Assembly: GCF_014697415.1 (NCBI RefSeq)
Contig: NZ_JACJRT010000008.1
Span: 248,001 to 312,000 of the forward strand
DNA: 64,000 bases
Source: Cyanobium sp. FACHB-13342
Lineage (GTDB): Bacteria; Cyanobacteriota; Cyanobacteriia; PCC-6307; Cyanobiaceae
Reading direction: 5' to 3'
Position numbers and translations under genes: made by a program. Below, one piece after another: positions 53,235 to 60,936 of this stretch (its first letter is position 1; every line of letters begins with the position of its first letter). The notes beneath the pieces are model-generated. The model was given only the letters and a program-made list of their open reading frames with translations, made no database searches and had not been told where the DNA came from.

Positions 53235-54659
53235 ATGTTGCGTGTGGCAGTGGTGGGTGGCGGCCCCAGTGGTTCCTGTGCGGCTGAAGTGCTTGCCAAG
53301 GCCGGCATCCAAACGTGGATCTTCGAGCGCAAGCTCGACAACGCCAAACCCTGCGGTGGAGCGATTCCGCTCTGCATGGTCAGCGAGTTCGACCTGCCCG
53401 AGTCGATCATCGACCGCAAGGTGCGCAACATGAAAATGATTTCCCCCTCCAACCGGGAGGTGGACATCAACCTGGACAACGCTGATGAGTACATCGGCAT
53501 GTGCCGCCGGGAGGTGATGGACGCCTTTCTACGCAACCGCGCTGCCGATCTGGGAGCCCACCTGGTCAATGGACTGGTCACCAAGATCGATACGGGCACC
53601 AACCGTCAGGGGCCCTACACCCTCACCTATTCCGACTACGGGGCGGGCGAGGCCACCGGCGAAACCAAAACCCTGGAGGTCGATCTGATCGTGGGCGCCG
53701 ATGGTGCCAATAGCCGGGTGGCCAAGGCCATGGATGCTGGCGATTACAACGTGGCGATCGCCTTCCAGGAGCGCATCAAGCTGCCGCCTGAGGAGATGAA
53801 GTACTACGAAAGCCTGGCCGAGATGTACGTGGGAACGGACGTGTCCCCCGACTTCTATGCCTGGGTCTTCCCCAAGTACGACCACGTGGCCGTGGGCACC
53901 GGCACCATGCAGCAGAACCAGGGCCTGATCAAGAGCTTGCAGGAAGGCATCCGGGAACGGGCCAAGAAGCGTTTGGTGAACGGTGAGGTGATCAAGGTGG
54001 AAGCCCACCCGATCCCCGAGCATCCCCGGCCACGTCGCGTTGTGGGTCGGATGGCGCTGGTTGGCGACGCCGCTGGCTATGTGACCAAGAGCTCCGGTGA
54101 AGGCATCTATTTCGCCGCCAAGAGTGGCCGGATGTGTGCCGAGCAGATCGTGGAGTCCAGCGCTGGTGGCACCAAGGTTCCCAGTGAAGCCGATCTCAAA
54201 AAGTATCTGAAAAAATGGGATCGCCAGTACGGCGCCACCTACAAGGTGCTCGAGATTCTGCAAAATATCTTCTATCGCAATGACGCAGCCCGCGAAGCCT
54301 TCGTGGAGATGTGCGATGACAAAGATGTCCAACGCCTGACCTTCGACAGCTACCTCTACAAGCGGGTGGTGATGATGAATCCCTGGCAGCAACTCAAACT
54401 GACCCTGCTCACCCTGGGTTCCGTGCTGCGCGGCAACGCCCTGGCCCCCCAGGGTTACAAACCGGTGGACAGTGCCGTGCGCGATGAGGCTGAAGTCAAC
54501 GCCATGCTGGCGGTGAGCACCATCAAGGGCGGTATCAAGGTGGGAGCCAAGCAGACGGCTGCAGGCCGTTCCGCCGTCAAGGGCCCCGATGCTTCTGCTA
54601 CCAAGACTTCCGAAGCTGGCGACGGGGAGCGCGAGCCGGTGCTGGCGGGAAAGGGTTGA
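53235..54659 (+). CDS. chlP: Geranylgeranyl diphosphate reductase (chlorophyll)
   Basis: A 474-residue flavoprotein. The FAD motif 'VAVVGGGPSGSCAAEVLAKA' begins at residue 4, followed by 'KPCGGAIPLCMVSEFDLPES', and 'VVGRMALVGDAAGYVTKSSG' is the second FAD contact. It reduces the geranylgeranyl chain to phytyl for chlorophyll a and tocopherol. The C-terminal 60 residues after about residue 410 are variable and low-complexity. The ATG at 53235 directly precedes the FAD strand; a longer frame is not needed. Confidence 0.96.
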   Translation: MLRVAVVGGGPSGSCAAEVLAKAGIQTWIFERKLDNAKPCGGAIPLCMVSEFDLPESIIDRKVRNMKMISPSNREVDINLDNADEYIGMCRREVMDAFLRNRAADLGAHLVNGLVTKIDTGTNRQGPYTLTYSDYGAGEATGETKTLEVDLIVGADGANSRVAKAMDAGDYNVAIAFQERIKLPPEEMKYYESLAEMYVGTDVSPDFYAWVFPKYDHVAVGTGTMQQNQGLIKSLQEGIRERAKKRLVNGEVIKVEAHPIPEHPRPRRVVGRMALVGDAAGYVTKSSGEGIYFAAKSGRMCAEQIVESSAGGTKVPSEADLKKYLKKWDRQYGATYKVLEILQNIFYRNDAAREAFVEMCDDKDVQRLTFDSYLYKRVVMMNPWQQLKLTLLTLGSVLRGNALAPQGYKPVDSAVRDEAEVNAMLAVSTIKGGIKVGAKQTAAGRSAVKGPDASATKTSEAGDGEREPVLAGKG

Positions 54660-54674
54660 GGCCCTTAGGGCAGC

Positions 54675-55796
54675 TCAGCGCTGATGGGCAGGTTGGGCGG
54701 CTTCACTGAGGGTGATGAGCCGCCCAGCCTCGGCGTCCCAGAGGATGTAGGTGAAACAGCTGGCAAAATCTGACAACCTCAGCACTCGGCTGCTGGCGAG
54801 ATTGTCTGCATTGGCCATGTGGCAAGCCCTCAGCTGGTAATTGGGGATCCGTTCGCACAGATGGTGGATGCTGTGGAAGGAGATATCCGCCCAGAACCAG
54901 TTGAGCAACGGGGGTACATCCAGGTTGCTGCTTCCCTCCAGCGCACCCCGCAGATAACTCCAACCCTCGCTGCCACTGGCGTAGCTGCCTTCAAAATTGT
55001 GCTGTACAAAAAAGATGCACAGAAAAATGGCCGCAGACAGGGTCATCACCAACAGGTAGCTGGCCCAGAACAGTCCCTGGCCTAGCCAGGCTCCCATCAG
55101 CCACCAGCTGGTGAGCACCACCACGTTGTTGGCCACGAGATCACGGAACTCGCCCGCGGTGTACCAGTGGCTGGACTGGAACTGGCGACTGAGGCCGGGC
55201 AGGTCGACAAGACCGGCGAGGCCCTTCTGGCCGACATGGGCGGCCATGGCCTGGAGCCATTCGGTGAGTCCGAGCAGGAGCTGCAGCCGTGGCCTGACCA
55301 GCAGGTAGTAGCAGCCCCCCGGCAGCAACACCAACGGGTGGCGACTGAGGCCATAGAGCCAGCGCTGTCTTGGCTCGAGATCGACATAGGCGCTGCGGGT
55401 GAGCAGGGCCGAAGGACCGCGGTAGAGCTCCCAGTTGCCGTTGTGCAGGTGGTGAAAGGCATGCCCCCGGGCCCAGGGGTGCTGGGGAATGGCATTGAGG
55501 CAGCCGAGCAGGAAGCCCACCGGGCGATTCAGCCAACGGGTGCGGAACAGGGATTCGTGGCCGCAGTCGTGCATCAGCGCAAAGGAGCGCGCTGAAAACA
55601 ACACCAGCAGCACCAGCACCGGCAGAAGCAGGACAAGCAAGCCCGAGCCCGCCCCAGCCAGGGGACCGATGCAGCCCCACAGCAAGGCGGTGGGCACGAG
55701 CGTGTTCAAGAGCTGCCACACCGCGATGCGGTCGTCGCTGCGGCGAAAGGGCTCCAACTGAAAATCCTTGCGGCGCAGGGTCTGTGCCGGCGCCAC
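54675..55796 (-). CDS. Membrane fatty acid desaturase
   Basis: A 373-residue membrane desaturase. The three histidine boxes are 'FALMHDCGHESLF', 'ARGHAFHHLHNGNWE' and 'SFHSIHHLCERIPNY', which bind the di-iron centre. Hydrophobic segments lie at about residues 25-70 and 205-260. The spacing fits an acyl-lipid desaturase using ferredoxin, but I cannot assign the double-bond position. A beta-carotene hydroxylase/ketolase is less likely because the box spacing and HxxHH forms match desaturases. It converges on chlP (15-nt gap). Confidence 0.85.
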   Translation of the reverse strand: MAPAQTLRRKDFQLEPFRRSDDRIAVWQLLNTLVPTALLWGCIGPLAGAGSGLLVLLLPVLVLLVLFSARSFALMHDCGHESLFRTRWLNRPVGFLLGCLNAIPQHPWARGHAFHHLHNGNWELYRGPSALLTRSAYVDLEPRQRWLYGLSRHPLVLLPGGCYYLLVRPRLQLLLGLTEWLQAMAAHVGQKGLAGLVDLPGLSRQFQSSHWYTAGEFRDLVANNVVVLTSWWLMGAWLGQGLFWASYLLVMTLSAAIFLCIFFVQHNFEGSYASGSEGWSYLRGALEGSSNLDVPPLLNWFWADISFHSIHHLCERIPNYQLRACHMANADNLASSRVLRLSDFASCFTYILWDAEAGRLITLSEAAQPAHQR

Positions 55797-55884
55797 GGCC
55801 TGGGCAAAGGGGAGGCTTGTCAGGCGGAATCCCCGGTCTGGACAGGCATCAGGATTCCTGGAATTGATTCAGCCTAAATGGACC

Positions 55885-58050
55885 TCAGCCGGCGATGCGG
55901 CTGAAGTCCGCCAACACGGACGCCTGATTGCGCAGAACACCGAGCAGGTTGAGTCGGTTGCTGCGGACGGCGCCGTCGTCGGCCATCACCAGCACGCTCT
56001 GCTCCCCGTCAAAGAAGGCCGCCAGGGTGTCCCGGCTGGCCGCCAGAGCCTTGGCCAGGGCGGCGTGGCGGCTGGGATCAGTGCCGGTTGCGATGGGCAC
56101 CAGCTGCTCCAACACCTGGAGCATGGCCCCCTCACTGGAGGTTTCGAACAGGCTGGCATCGACGATCCCGGCGGGGCTGAGCACGGTGGCGTCCAGGCTG
56201 CCCTTTTCGGCCAGACGGGCCGCCCGGGTCACCACGGCCTGGACCCCCGCCAACTCCCCGCTGGCCCGCAAGGCCGCCAGCAGATCGGCGCGCTGGCGGG
56301 CGTCGGACGGGTCGCGGAGGATGCGCTCCAGGGGCATTCCATCCCCGGCAACGGCCTGCACCAGATCGCCATCCACGCCCTGGTCCTCCAGCAAGCTCAC
56401 CAACCGCTGCCGCAGGAATTCCGCCAATTCCGCGGCCAGCGCTGGCGCGTCCACCCCGAAGTGCGGCAGTAACGCTGCCCAATGGGCCGTGCAGCGCTCC
56501 AGCAGGGCCTGCAGATCGAGGGTCCAACCCCGCTCCCACAAAATCTGCAGCAAGCCATTGCCGGCGCGGCGGAGCGCGTAGGGATCGGAGGAGCCGCTGG
56601 GCCGCTCCCCTTTGGCATAAATGCTGAGCAGCAGTTCCAGCCGTTCGGCCAGGGCAACGACGGCGCCGGCATCGGAACTGGGTAGGCGGTCGCCAGCTCC
56701 ACGGGGAAGGTAATGCTCCAACACGGCCAGGCCCACAGCGGCGGGTTCCCCTTCCGCCACCAGGTACTTACCCCCCATGGCCCCCTGCAGTTCCGGGAAC
56801 TCGCCCACCATCTGGCTGACCAGGTCGTGCTTGCACAGGTGGGCGGCCCGGCGGGCATGGTCCCCGCAGCTGGGGGGGAGTTGGAGCTGCTTCAGCAACA
56901 CATCGGTGCACCATTCCAGACGCTCGGTGCGATCCAGCAGGGAACCCAGGCCCTCGGCGAAGGTGACCCGGGCCAGCTGATCCCGGCGATCGATGCTGGC
57001 CACGGAGCGGTCGGCCCGCACGAAGAATTCCGCATCGGCGAGCCGTGCCTTGAGCACCCGCTCGTTGCCCCGCGACACCGTGGCTGCCGCTGCGGGCAGG
57101 GCATTGCTGATGAAGAGAAAGCGAGGCAGCAGACTGTCCCTGGCATTGAGGGCCAGGGGATCTGGCGACTGCCCCTGGCGAACCAGGGGGACATAGCGCT
57201 GATGGGCCCGCATCACCGTGCTGAGCACCTCCGCTGGGAGATCCAGATAGGCGTCATCAAACCCACCTTCCAGCAAGGACGGGGATTCGACCAGGTCGAT
57301 CAGTTCCTCAAACAGCGCATCGGGGAGATCGGCCTCGGCACCATGGACGCCAGCCGCCGAGGTCACCGCTGAACGAATCATGGTGCCGCGCCGTTGGCGA
57401 TCCACCTCCACCCCAGCGGCGGCCAGGTCGGCCGCGTAGCTGTCCGCACTGCCAATCTCCACCGTGGCGGCCACCAAGCGATGGCCCCGGCTGATCCTGC
57501 CGGCGCAGATCATCGGATCGCTGTCGGCCAGGGTGACGGGCATGGGCGTGTCCCCCAACAAGGCCACCAGCCAGCGCACCGGCCGCGAAAACCGTCTGTC
57601 CCCCTTCCCCCAGCGCATGAAACGGCGACCCTGCAGGGCCTCGATCCAGAGGGGGATCTGGGTGGACAACACCTCCAGGCTGGTTCGGCCTGGCTCCTGG
57701 CAACGGGCAAACACGAAGGGGCCCTTGGGCGTCTCCCGCAGCTCCAGGCTTTCGGCCGGCACCCCACAGCGCTTGGCAAAGCCAAGGGCTGCGGCCGTGG
57801 GCTTGCCATCGCTCCAGGCCTGGGATCCCGGCGGGCCTTTGCGCTCCTCCACCAAATCGGGTTGCCGCTCCGGGATCCCCATTGCCTGGATCACGAGCCG
57901 CCGGGGGGTGCTGGTGCAATGGATCCCGTCGTGGTGGAGTCGCAGCGCTGCCAGGTCCTGACGCACCAGACGCTCCAGCTGGGGCAGGGCCAGCCGTGCG
58001 AAATCCGCGGGCAGTTCCTCGGTGCCGATTTCGAGCAAAAAGGTCGACAC
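55885..58050 (-). CDS. glyS: Glycine-tRNA ligase beta subunit
   Basis: A 721-residue GlyS of the bacterial alpha2-beta2 enzyme. The N-terminus 'TFLLEIGTEELPADFARLAL' is diagnostic, 'GVPAESLELRETPKGPFVFA' and 'RFMRWGKGDRRFSRPVRWLV' follow, and the C-terminal helical region carries 'RPSGSSDPYALRRAGNGLLQ'. It charges tRNA-Gly together with GlyQ, which is not in this window. It is divergent from sir across about 80 nt. Confidence 0.97.
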   Translation of the reverse strand: MSTFLLEIGTEELPADFARLALPQLERLVRQDLAALRLHHDGIHCTSTPRRLVIQAMGIPERQPDLVEERKGPPGSQAWSDGKPTAAALGFAKRCGVPAESLELRETPKGPFVFARCQEPGRTSLEVLSTQIPLWIEALQGRRFMRWGKGDRRFSRPVRWLVALLGDTPMPVTLADSDPMICAGRISRGHRLVAATVEIGSADSYAADLAAAGVEVDRQRRGTMIRSAVTSAAGVHGAEADLPDALFEELIDLVESPSLLEGGFDDAYLDLPAEVLSTVMRAHQRYVPLVRQGQSPDPLALNARDSLLPRFLFISNALPAAAATVSRGNERVLKARLADAEFFVRADRSVASIDRRDQLARVTFAEGLGSLLDRTERLEWCTDVLLKQLQLPPSCGDHARRAAHLCKHDLVSQMVGEFPELQGAMGGKYLVAEGEPAAVGLAVLEHYLPRGAGDRLPSSDAGAVVALAERLELLLSIYAKGERPSGSSDPYALRRAGNGLLQILWERGWTLDLQALLERCTAHWAALLPHFGVDAPALAAELAEFLRQRLVSLLEDQGVDGDLVQAVAGDGMPLERILRDPSDARQRADLLAALRASGELAGVQAVVTRAARLAEKGSLDATVLSPAGIVDASLFETSSEGAMLQVLEQLVPIATGTDPSRHAALAKALAASRDTLAAFFDGEQSVLVMADDGAVRSNRLNLLGVLRNQASVLADFSRIAG

Positions 58051-58131
58051 GGACAGCTGGCAACACAGCGCGACTGTATTGAACGCCGTTCGCTAACTTC
58101 AAAGGGTGCCGCGCCTTGAGCGAAGGACCTG

Positions 58132-59883
58132 ATGCCAGAAGTCATGAACGGCTCCAGTGCCAAGGCCCCTTCCAAATTTGAACAGCTCAAGGCCAGCAGC
58201 GGCCATCTCAAGGAGCCACTGCTGACCGAGCTCGGTAACACGTCCCCGAACTTCACCGAGGGGGCGGTTCAGATCCTCAAGTTCCACGGCAGCTACCAGC
58301 AGGACAACCGCGACAACCGCCGTAAGGGGGCAGATAAGGACTGGCAGATGATGCTGCGGCTGCGCAACCCAGGCGGTCGCGTGCCCGGTTCCCTCTATTT
58401 AGCGATCGACGAACTCGCCGATCGGCTCGGCAATGGCACCCTGCGGGCCACAACCCGCCAGGCCTTCCAGATGCATGGCGTGCGAAAAGACGACCTCAAA
58501 GAGGTGATCGGCACCATCGTGCGAGAGCTCGGGTCCACCCTGGCCGCCTGCGGCGACATCAACCGCAATGTGATGGGCCCGGCCGCCCCCTTTGAGAAAG
58601 GGGGCTATCCGGCCGCTCGCAAGCTCGCCGATGACATCGCCGATCTGCTCGCCCCCCAGGCAGCGGAAGGGTCCTACCTCGACATCTGGGTGGATGGGGA
58701 CCTGAGCTATCGGATCAAGCCCAGTGCCACCGTGAAATCGGCGAAGGACCGCCAGCAGCAGGGTGGGGTCTTCAGTGGCGACAGCGCGGAACCCCTCTAC
58801 GGAGACACCTACCTGCCCCGGAAGTTCAAGGTGGCCGTGACGGTGCCCGGCGATAACTCGGTGGATCTGCTGACCCAGGACATCGGCCTGGTGCTGTTCA
58901 CGGACCCCCAGGGCCATCCCCAGGGCTGCAATGTCTATGTGGGCGGGGGCATGGGCCGCACCCACAACAAGGAGGAGACCTTCGCGCGCACGGCCGACCC
59001 CCTCGGCTACGTGGCCTTCGAGCACGTGCTCGATCTGTTGCAGTCGATCCTCGCCCTGCAACGGGATCATGGGGATCGGGACGTGCGCCGCCACGCACGG
59101 ATGAAGTACCTCATCCACGACCGCGGCGTCGCCTGGTTCCGCCAGGAGCTGCAGGCCCACTACTTCGCCCATCCGATCAAGGGGATGCGCCTGGAACCCA
59201 AGGCCAAGCTGGAGGACTATCTGGGCTGGCACCGGCAGAGCCGGGGCCTCTGGTTCGTGGGTTTGCCCGTGTTGTGTGGCCGTCTGGCAGGGGAGTTCAA
59301 GCAGGGCCTGCGCCGCCTGGTGGACACCTACAAGCTTGAGGTGAGGCTCACCCCAAACCAGGATCTGCTTCTCTGCAACATCGGCACCTCCCAGCGGGCC
59401 AGCGTGCGGGCAGAACTGGCCGCCCTCGGCTACGACACACCGGAAGCAACTCCCCTCCTGGAGCGCCATGCCCTCGCCTGTCCGGCCTTGCCGCTGTGCG
59501 GCCTCGCCGTCACGGAGGCGGAGCGGATCCTGCCCGAGGTGCTCAACCGTCTCGATGCCCTGCTGCACCGGATCGGCATCACCCGCTCCGTGCTGGTGCG
59601 CATGACGGGTTGCCCCAATGGCTGTGCCAGGCCCTACATGGCTGAGATCGGCCTGGTCGGCAGTGGGGTCGACCAATATCAGCTCTGGCTTGGGGGCACC
59701 CCCAACCTCAGCCGGTTGGCCGAGCCCTACCTCGAGAAGATGCCCCTGGAGGCCCTGGAGACCACCCTGGAGCCCCTCCTGCAGGCCTGGCACAGCGCGG
59801 GCGGGCGCCGCAGCCTGGGGGATTTCGTGGTCAAGAGTGGTCGCAGCACCGTGCAGGAATGGCTGGCGGCCGGAGCTGGATGA
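58132..59883 (+). CDS. sir: Sulfite reductase, ferredoxin dependent
   Basis: A 583-residue assimilatory sulfite reductase. The siroheme/[4Fe-4S] cysteines are in 'LACPALPLCGLAVTEAER' (CX5C) and 'RMTGCPNGCARPYMAEIGLV' (CX3C). The N-terminal half has 'LRATTRQAFQMHGVRKDDLK', typical of sulfite rather than nitrite reductase, and 'MRLEPKAKLEDYLGW' follows. It reduces sulfite to sulfide with electrons from ferredoxin. ATG at 58132 or 58144 could start it. The stop overlaps a small secreted-protein gene (ATGA). Confidence 0.95.
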   Translation: MPEVMNGSSAKAPSKFEQLKASSGHLKEPLLTELGNTSPNFTEGAVQILKFHGSYQQDNRDNRRKGADKDWQMMLRLRNPGGRVPGSLYLAIDELADRLGNGTLRATTRQAFQMHGVRKDDLKEVIGTIVRELGSTLAACGDINRNVMGPAAPFEKGGYPAARKLADDIADLLAPQAAEGSYLDIWVDGDLSYRIKPSATVKSAKDRQQQGGVFSGDSAEPLYGDTYLPRKFKVAVTVPGDNSVDLLTQDIGLVLFTDPQGHPQGCNVYVGGGMGRTHNKEETFARTADPLGYVAFEHVLDLLQSILALQRDHGDRDVRRHARMKYLIHDRGVAWFRQELQAHYFAHPIKGMRLEPKAKLEDYLGWHRQSRGLWFVGLPVLCGRLAGEFKQGLRRLVDTYKLEVRLTPNQDLLLCNIGTSQRASVRAELAALGYDTPEATPLLERHALACPALPLCGLAVTEAERILPEVLNRLDALLHRIGITRSVLVRMTGCPNGCARPYMAEIGLVGSGVDQYQLWLGGTPNLSRLAEPYLEKMPLEALETTLEPLLQAWHSAGGRRSLGDFVVKSGRSTVQEWLAAGAG

Positions 59884-60230
59884 GCCTGGCATCGCTTATC
59901 CGGGGCCTGGTGGGCTGTCTGGTGATCTGTTGGGCTGCGGCGGAGGCCAGCGCGGGGCTTGGACGCCAGCAGCCCCCACCTCCCAGCTCCCCTCCAACCC
60001 GATACGACCCAGACCGCACCACCTGTGAAGCCGAGCGCATCCGTAGCGCGTTCCGTCAGCAACTCCAGCCCTATGGCGACCAAAGCGATGCCGTGATCGC
60101 CCAGTTGCGCCTCATCCAACTCGACATGACGCGCAGCACGTTGCGGCGCTGTGTGTCCCGCGACCTGATGACCCGCCCGCAGGCCGATCAGCTATTTCAG
60201 GAGCTCTCCACCTCCCCGACGCGGCCATAA
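59880..60230 (+). CDS. Small secreted hypothetical protein
   Basis: A 116-residue protein with a signal peptide ('LIRGLVGCLVICWAAAEASA') and a mature domain that opens with a proline-rich stretch, then 'CEAERIRSAFRQQLQPYGDQ' and 'RCVSRDLMTRPQADQLFQEL'. Two cysteines could form a disulfide. No family is recognised. It is coupled to sir by an ATGA overlap and its last 34 nt overlap the convergent VanX-like gene. Confidence 0.72.
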   Translation: MSLASLIRGLVGCLVICWAAAEASAGLGRQQPPPPSSPPTRYDPDRTTCEAERIRSAFRQQLQPYGDQSDAVIAQLRLIQLDMTRSTLRRCVSRDLMTRPQADQLFQELSTSPTRP

Positions 60231-60916
60231 CGGGCGCTGGGGCTCCCGCTGCGCCAGGCCCAGAGCTGATCGCCCCAACTGAAATGCCACCACTCATTGG
60301 GATGTTGCACAAACCCGGCGCTGGCCATCGACAGCGCCAACAGTTGGCGGTTCCGGTGCCACAGGGCGGCCTCGCCATCCGGATCGGCCTGGGCGGCAAC
60401 CCGGTGAAACTGCGGTTCTGAGACGGCCCCGATCGCATCGATGGCCCCCCCCATGGGGCAGGGAATCCCGGCGTCATCGGCCAGGGTGAGGTCCACGGCG
60501 GCTCCGGTGCTGTGGGGAGGAGGGGTGGCTGGATCGTCGCTCGGCGGGGCCCAAAACCGCCCCACCTCGGCCTCGATTCGGTCCCGTTCCGGTGAGGGTT
60601 GGTCCGGGTCTACGCCCTGCTGGCCGCATTCGTGCTCAAGGGCATGGCGCACCATGAAGCGCTGCACCGCCAACGGACGCCAGGCATCGAAAATCGCCAG
60701 CCGCAGCCCGGGAACAGCCGCCTGCAGCGCCTGCTGCGCCTGCAGCAGCCGTTCCAGCACCCCCTGACGTAAGCGGAAGGGATCGCCGTTCGGGCCATAG
60801 GGGGCCCCGAGGTCCCTGTAGGGATGGGGCTCCAGGCGCCACAGGTGGCCCGGCAAGGGCAGCAGCGGTTCGCCGCACTCGTGAATCGGAATCGGGCTCC
60901 AGGGGCGCAGCGCCAT
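60197..60916 (-). CDS. D-alanyl-D-alanine dipeptidase, VanX-like
   Basis: A 239-residue M15D peptidase. The motif 'LAIFDAWRPLAVQRFMVRHA' includes the conserved Arg, 'PHSTGAAVDLTLADDAG' holds two zinc ligands (HxxxxxxD), and 'PNEWWHFSWGD' contains the catalytic Glu and third ligand. It should hydrolyse D-Ala-D-Ala. No signal peptide is visible, so it acts in the cytoplasm or is exported unconventionally. A role in recycling wall dipeptide is more likely than vancomycin resistance, because no vanA/vanH genes are near. It follows recG by 20 nt on the same strand. Confidence 0.92.
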   Translation of the reverse strand: MALRPWSPIPIHECGEPLLPLPGHLWRLEPHPYRDLGAPYGPNGDPFRLRQGVLERLLQAQQALQAAVPGLRLAIFDAWRPLAVQRFMVRHALEHECGQQGVDPDQPSPERDRIEAEVGRFWAPPSDDPATPPPHSTGAAVDLTLADDAGIPCPMGGAIDAIGAVSEPQFHRVAAQADPDGEAALWHRNRQLLALSMASAGFVQHPNEWWHFSWGDQLWAWRSGSPSARYGRVGEVESS

Positions 60917-60936
60917 GGGCAGAAGGCGAGGGGGCG

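Noticed and set aside
1056-53761. HIP1 octamer 'gcgatcgc' at 1056, 4012, 15744, 33473, 34092, 50102 and 53754
   Set aside because: Seven copies found by eye in 64 kb are only a few more than GC-rich sequence gives by chance, and nowhere near the enrichment of HIP1-rich cyanobacteria.
58399-59892. A 497-residue minus-strand frame opposite sir
   Set aside because: Antisense shadow of sir, whose Fe-S and siroheme motifs are unambiguous.
60197-60916. Vancomycin resistance suggested by VanX- and VanY-like genes
   Set aside because: No D-Ala-D-Lac ligase, lactate dehydrogenase or two-component pair is present; a Gram-negative cell would not need it.
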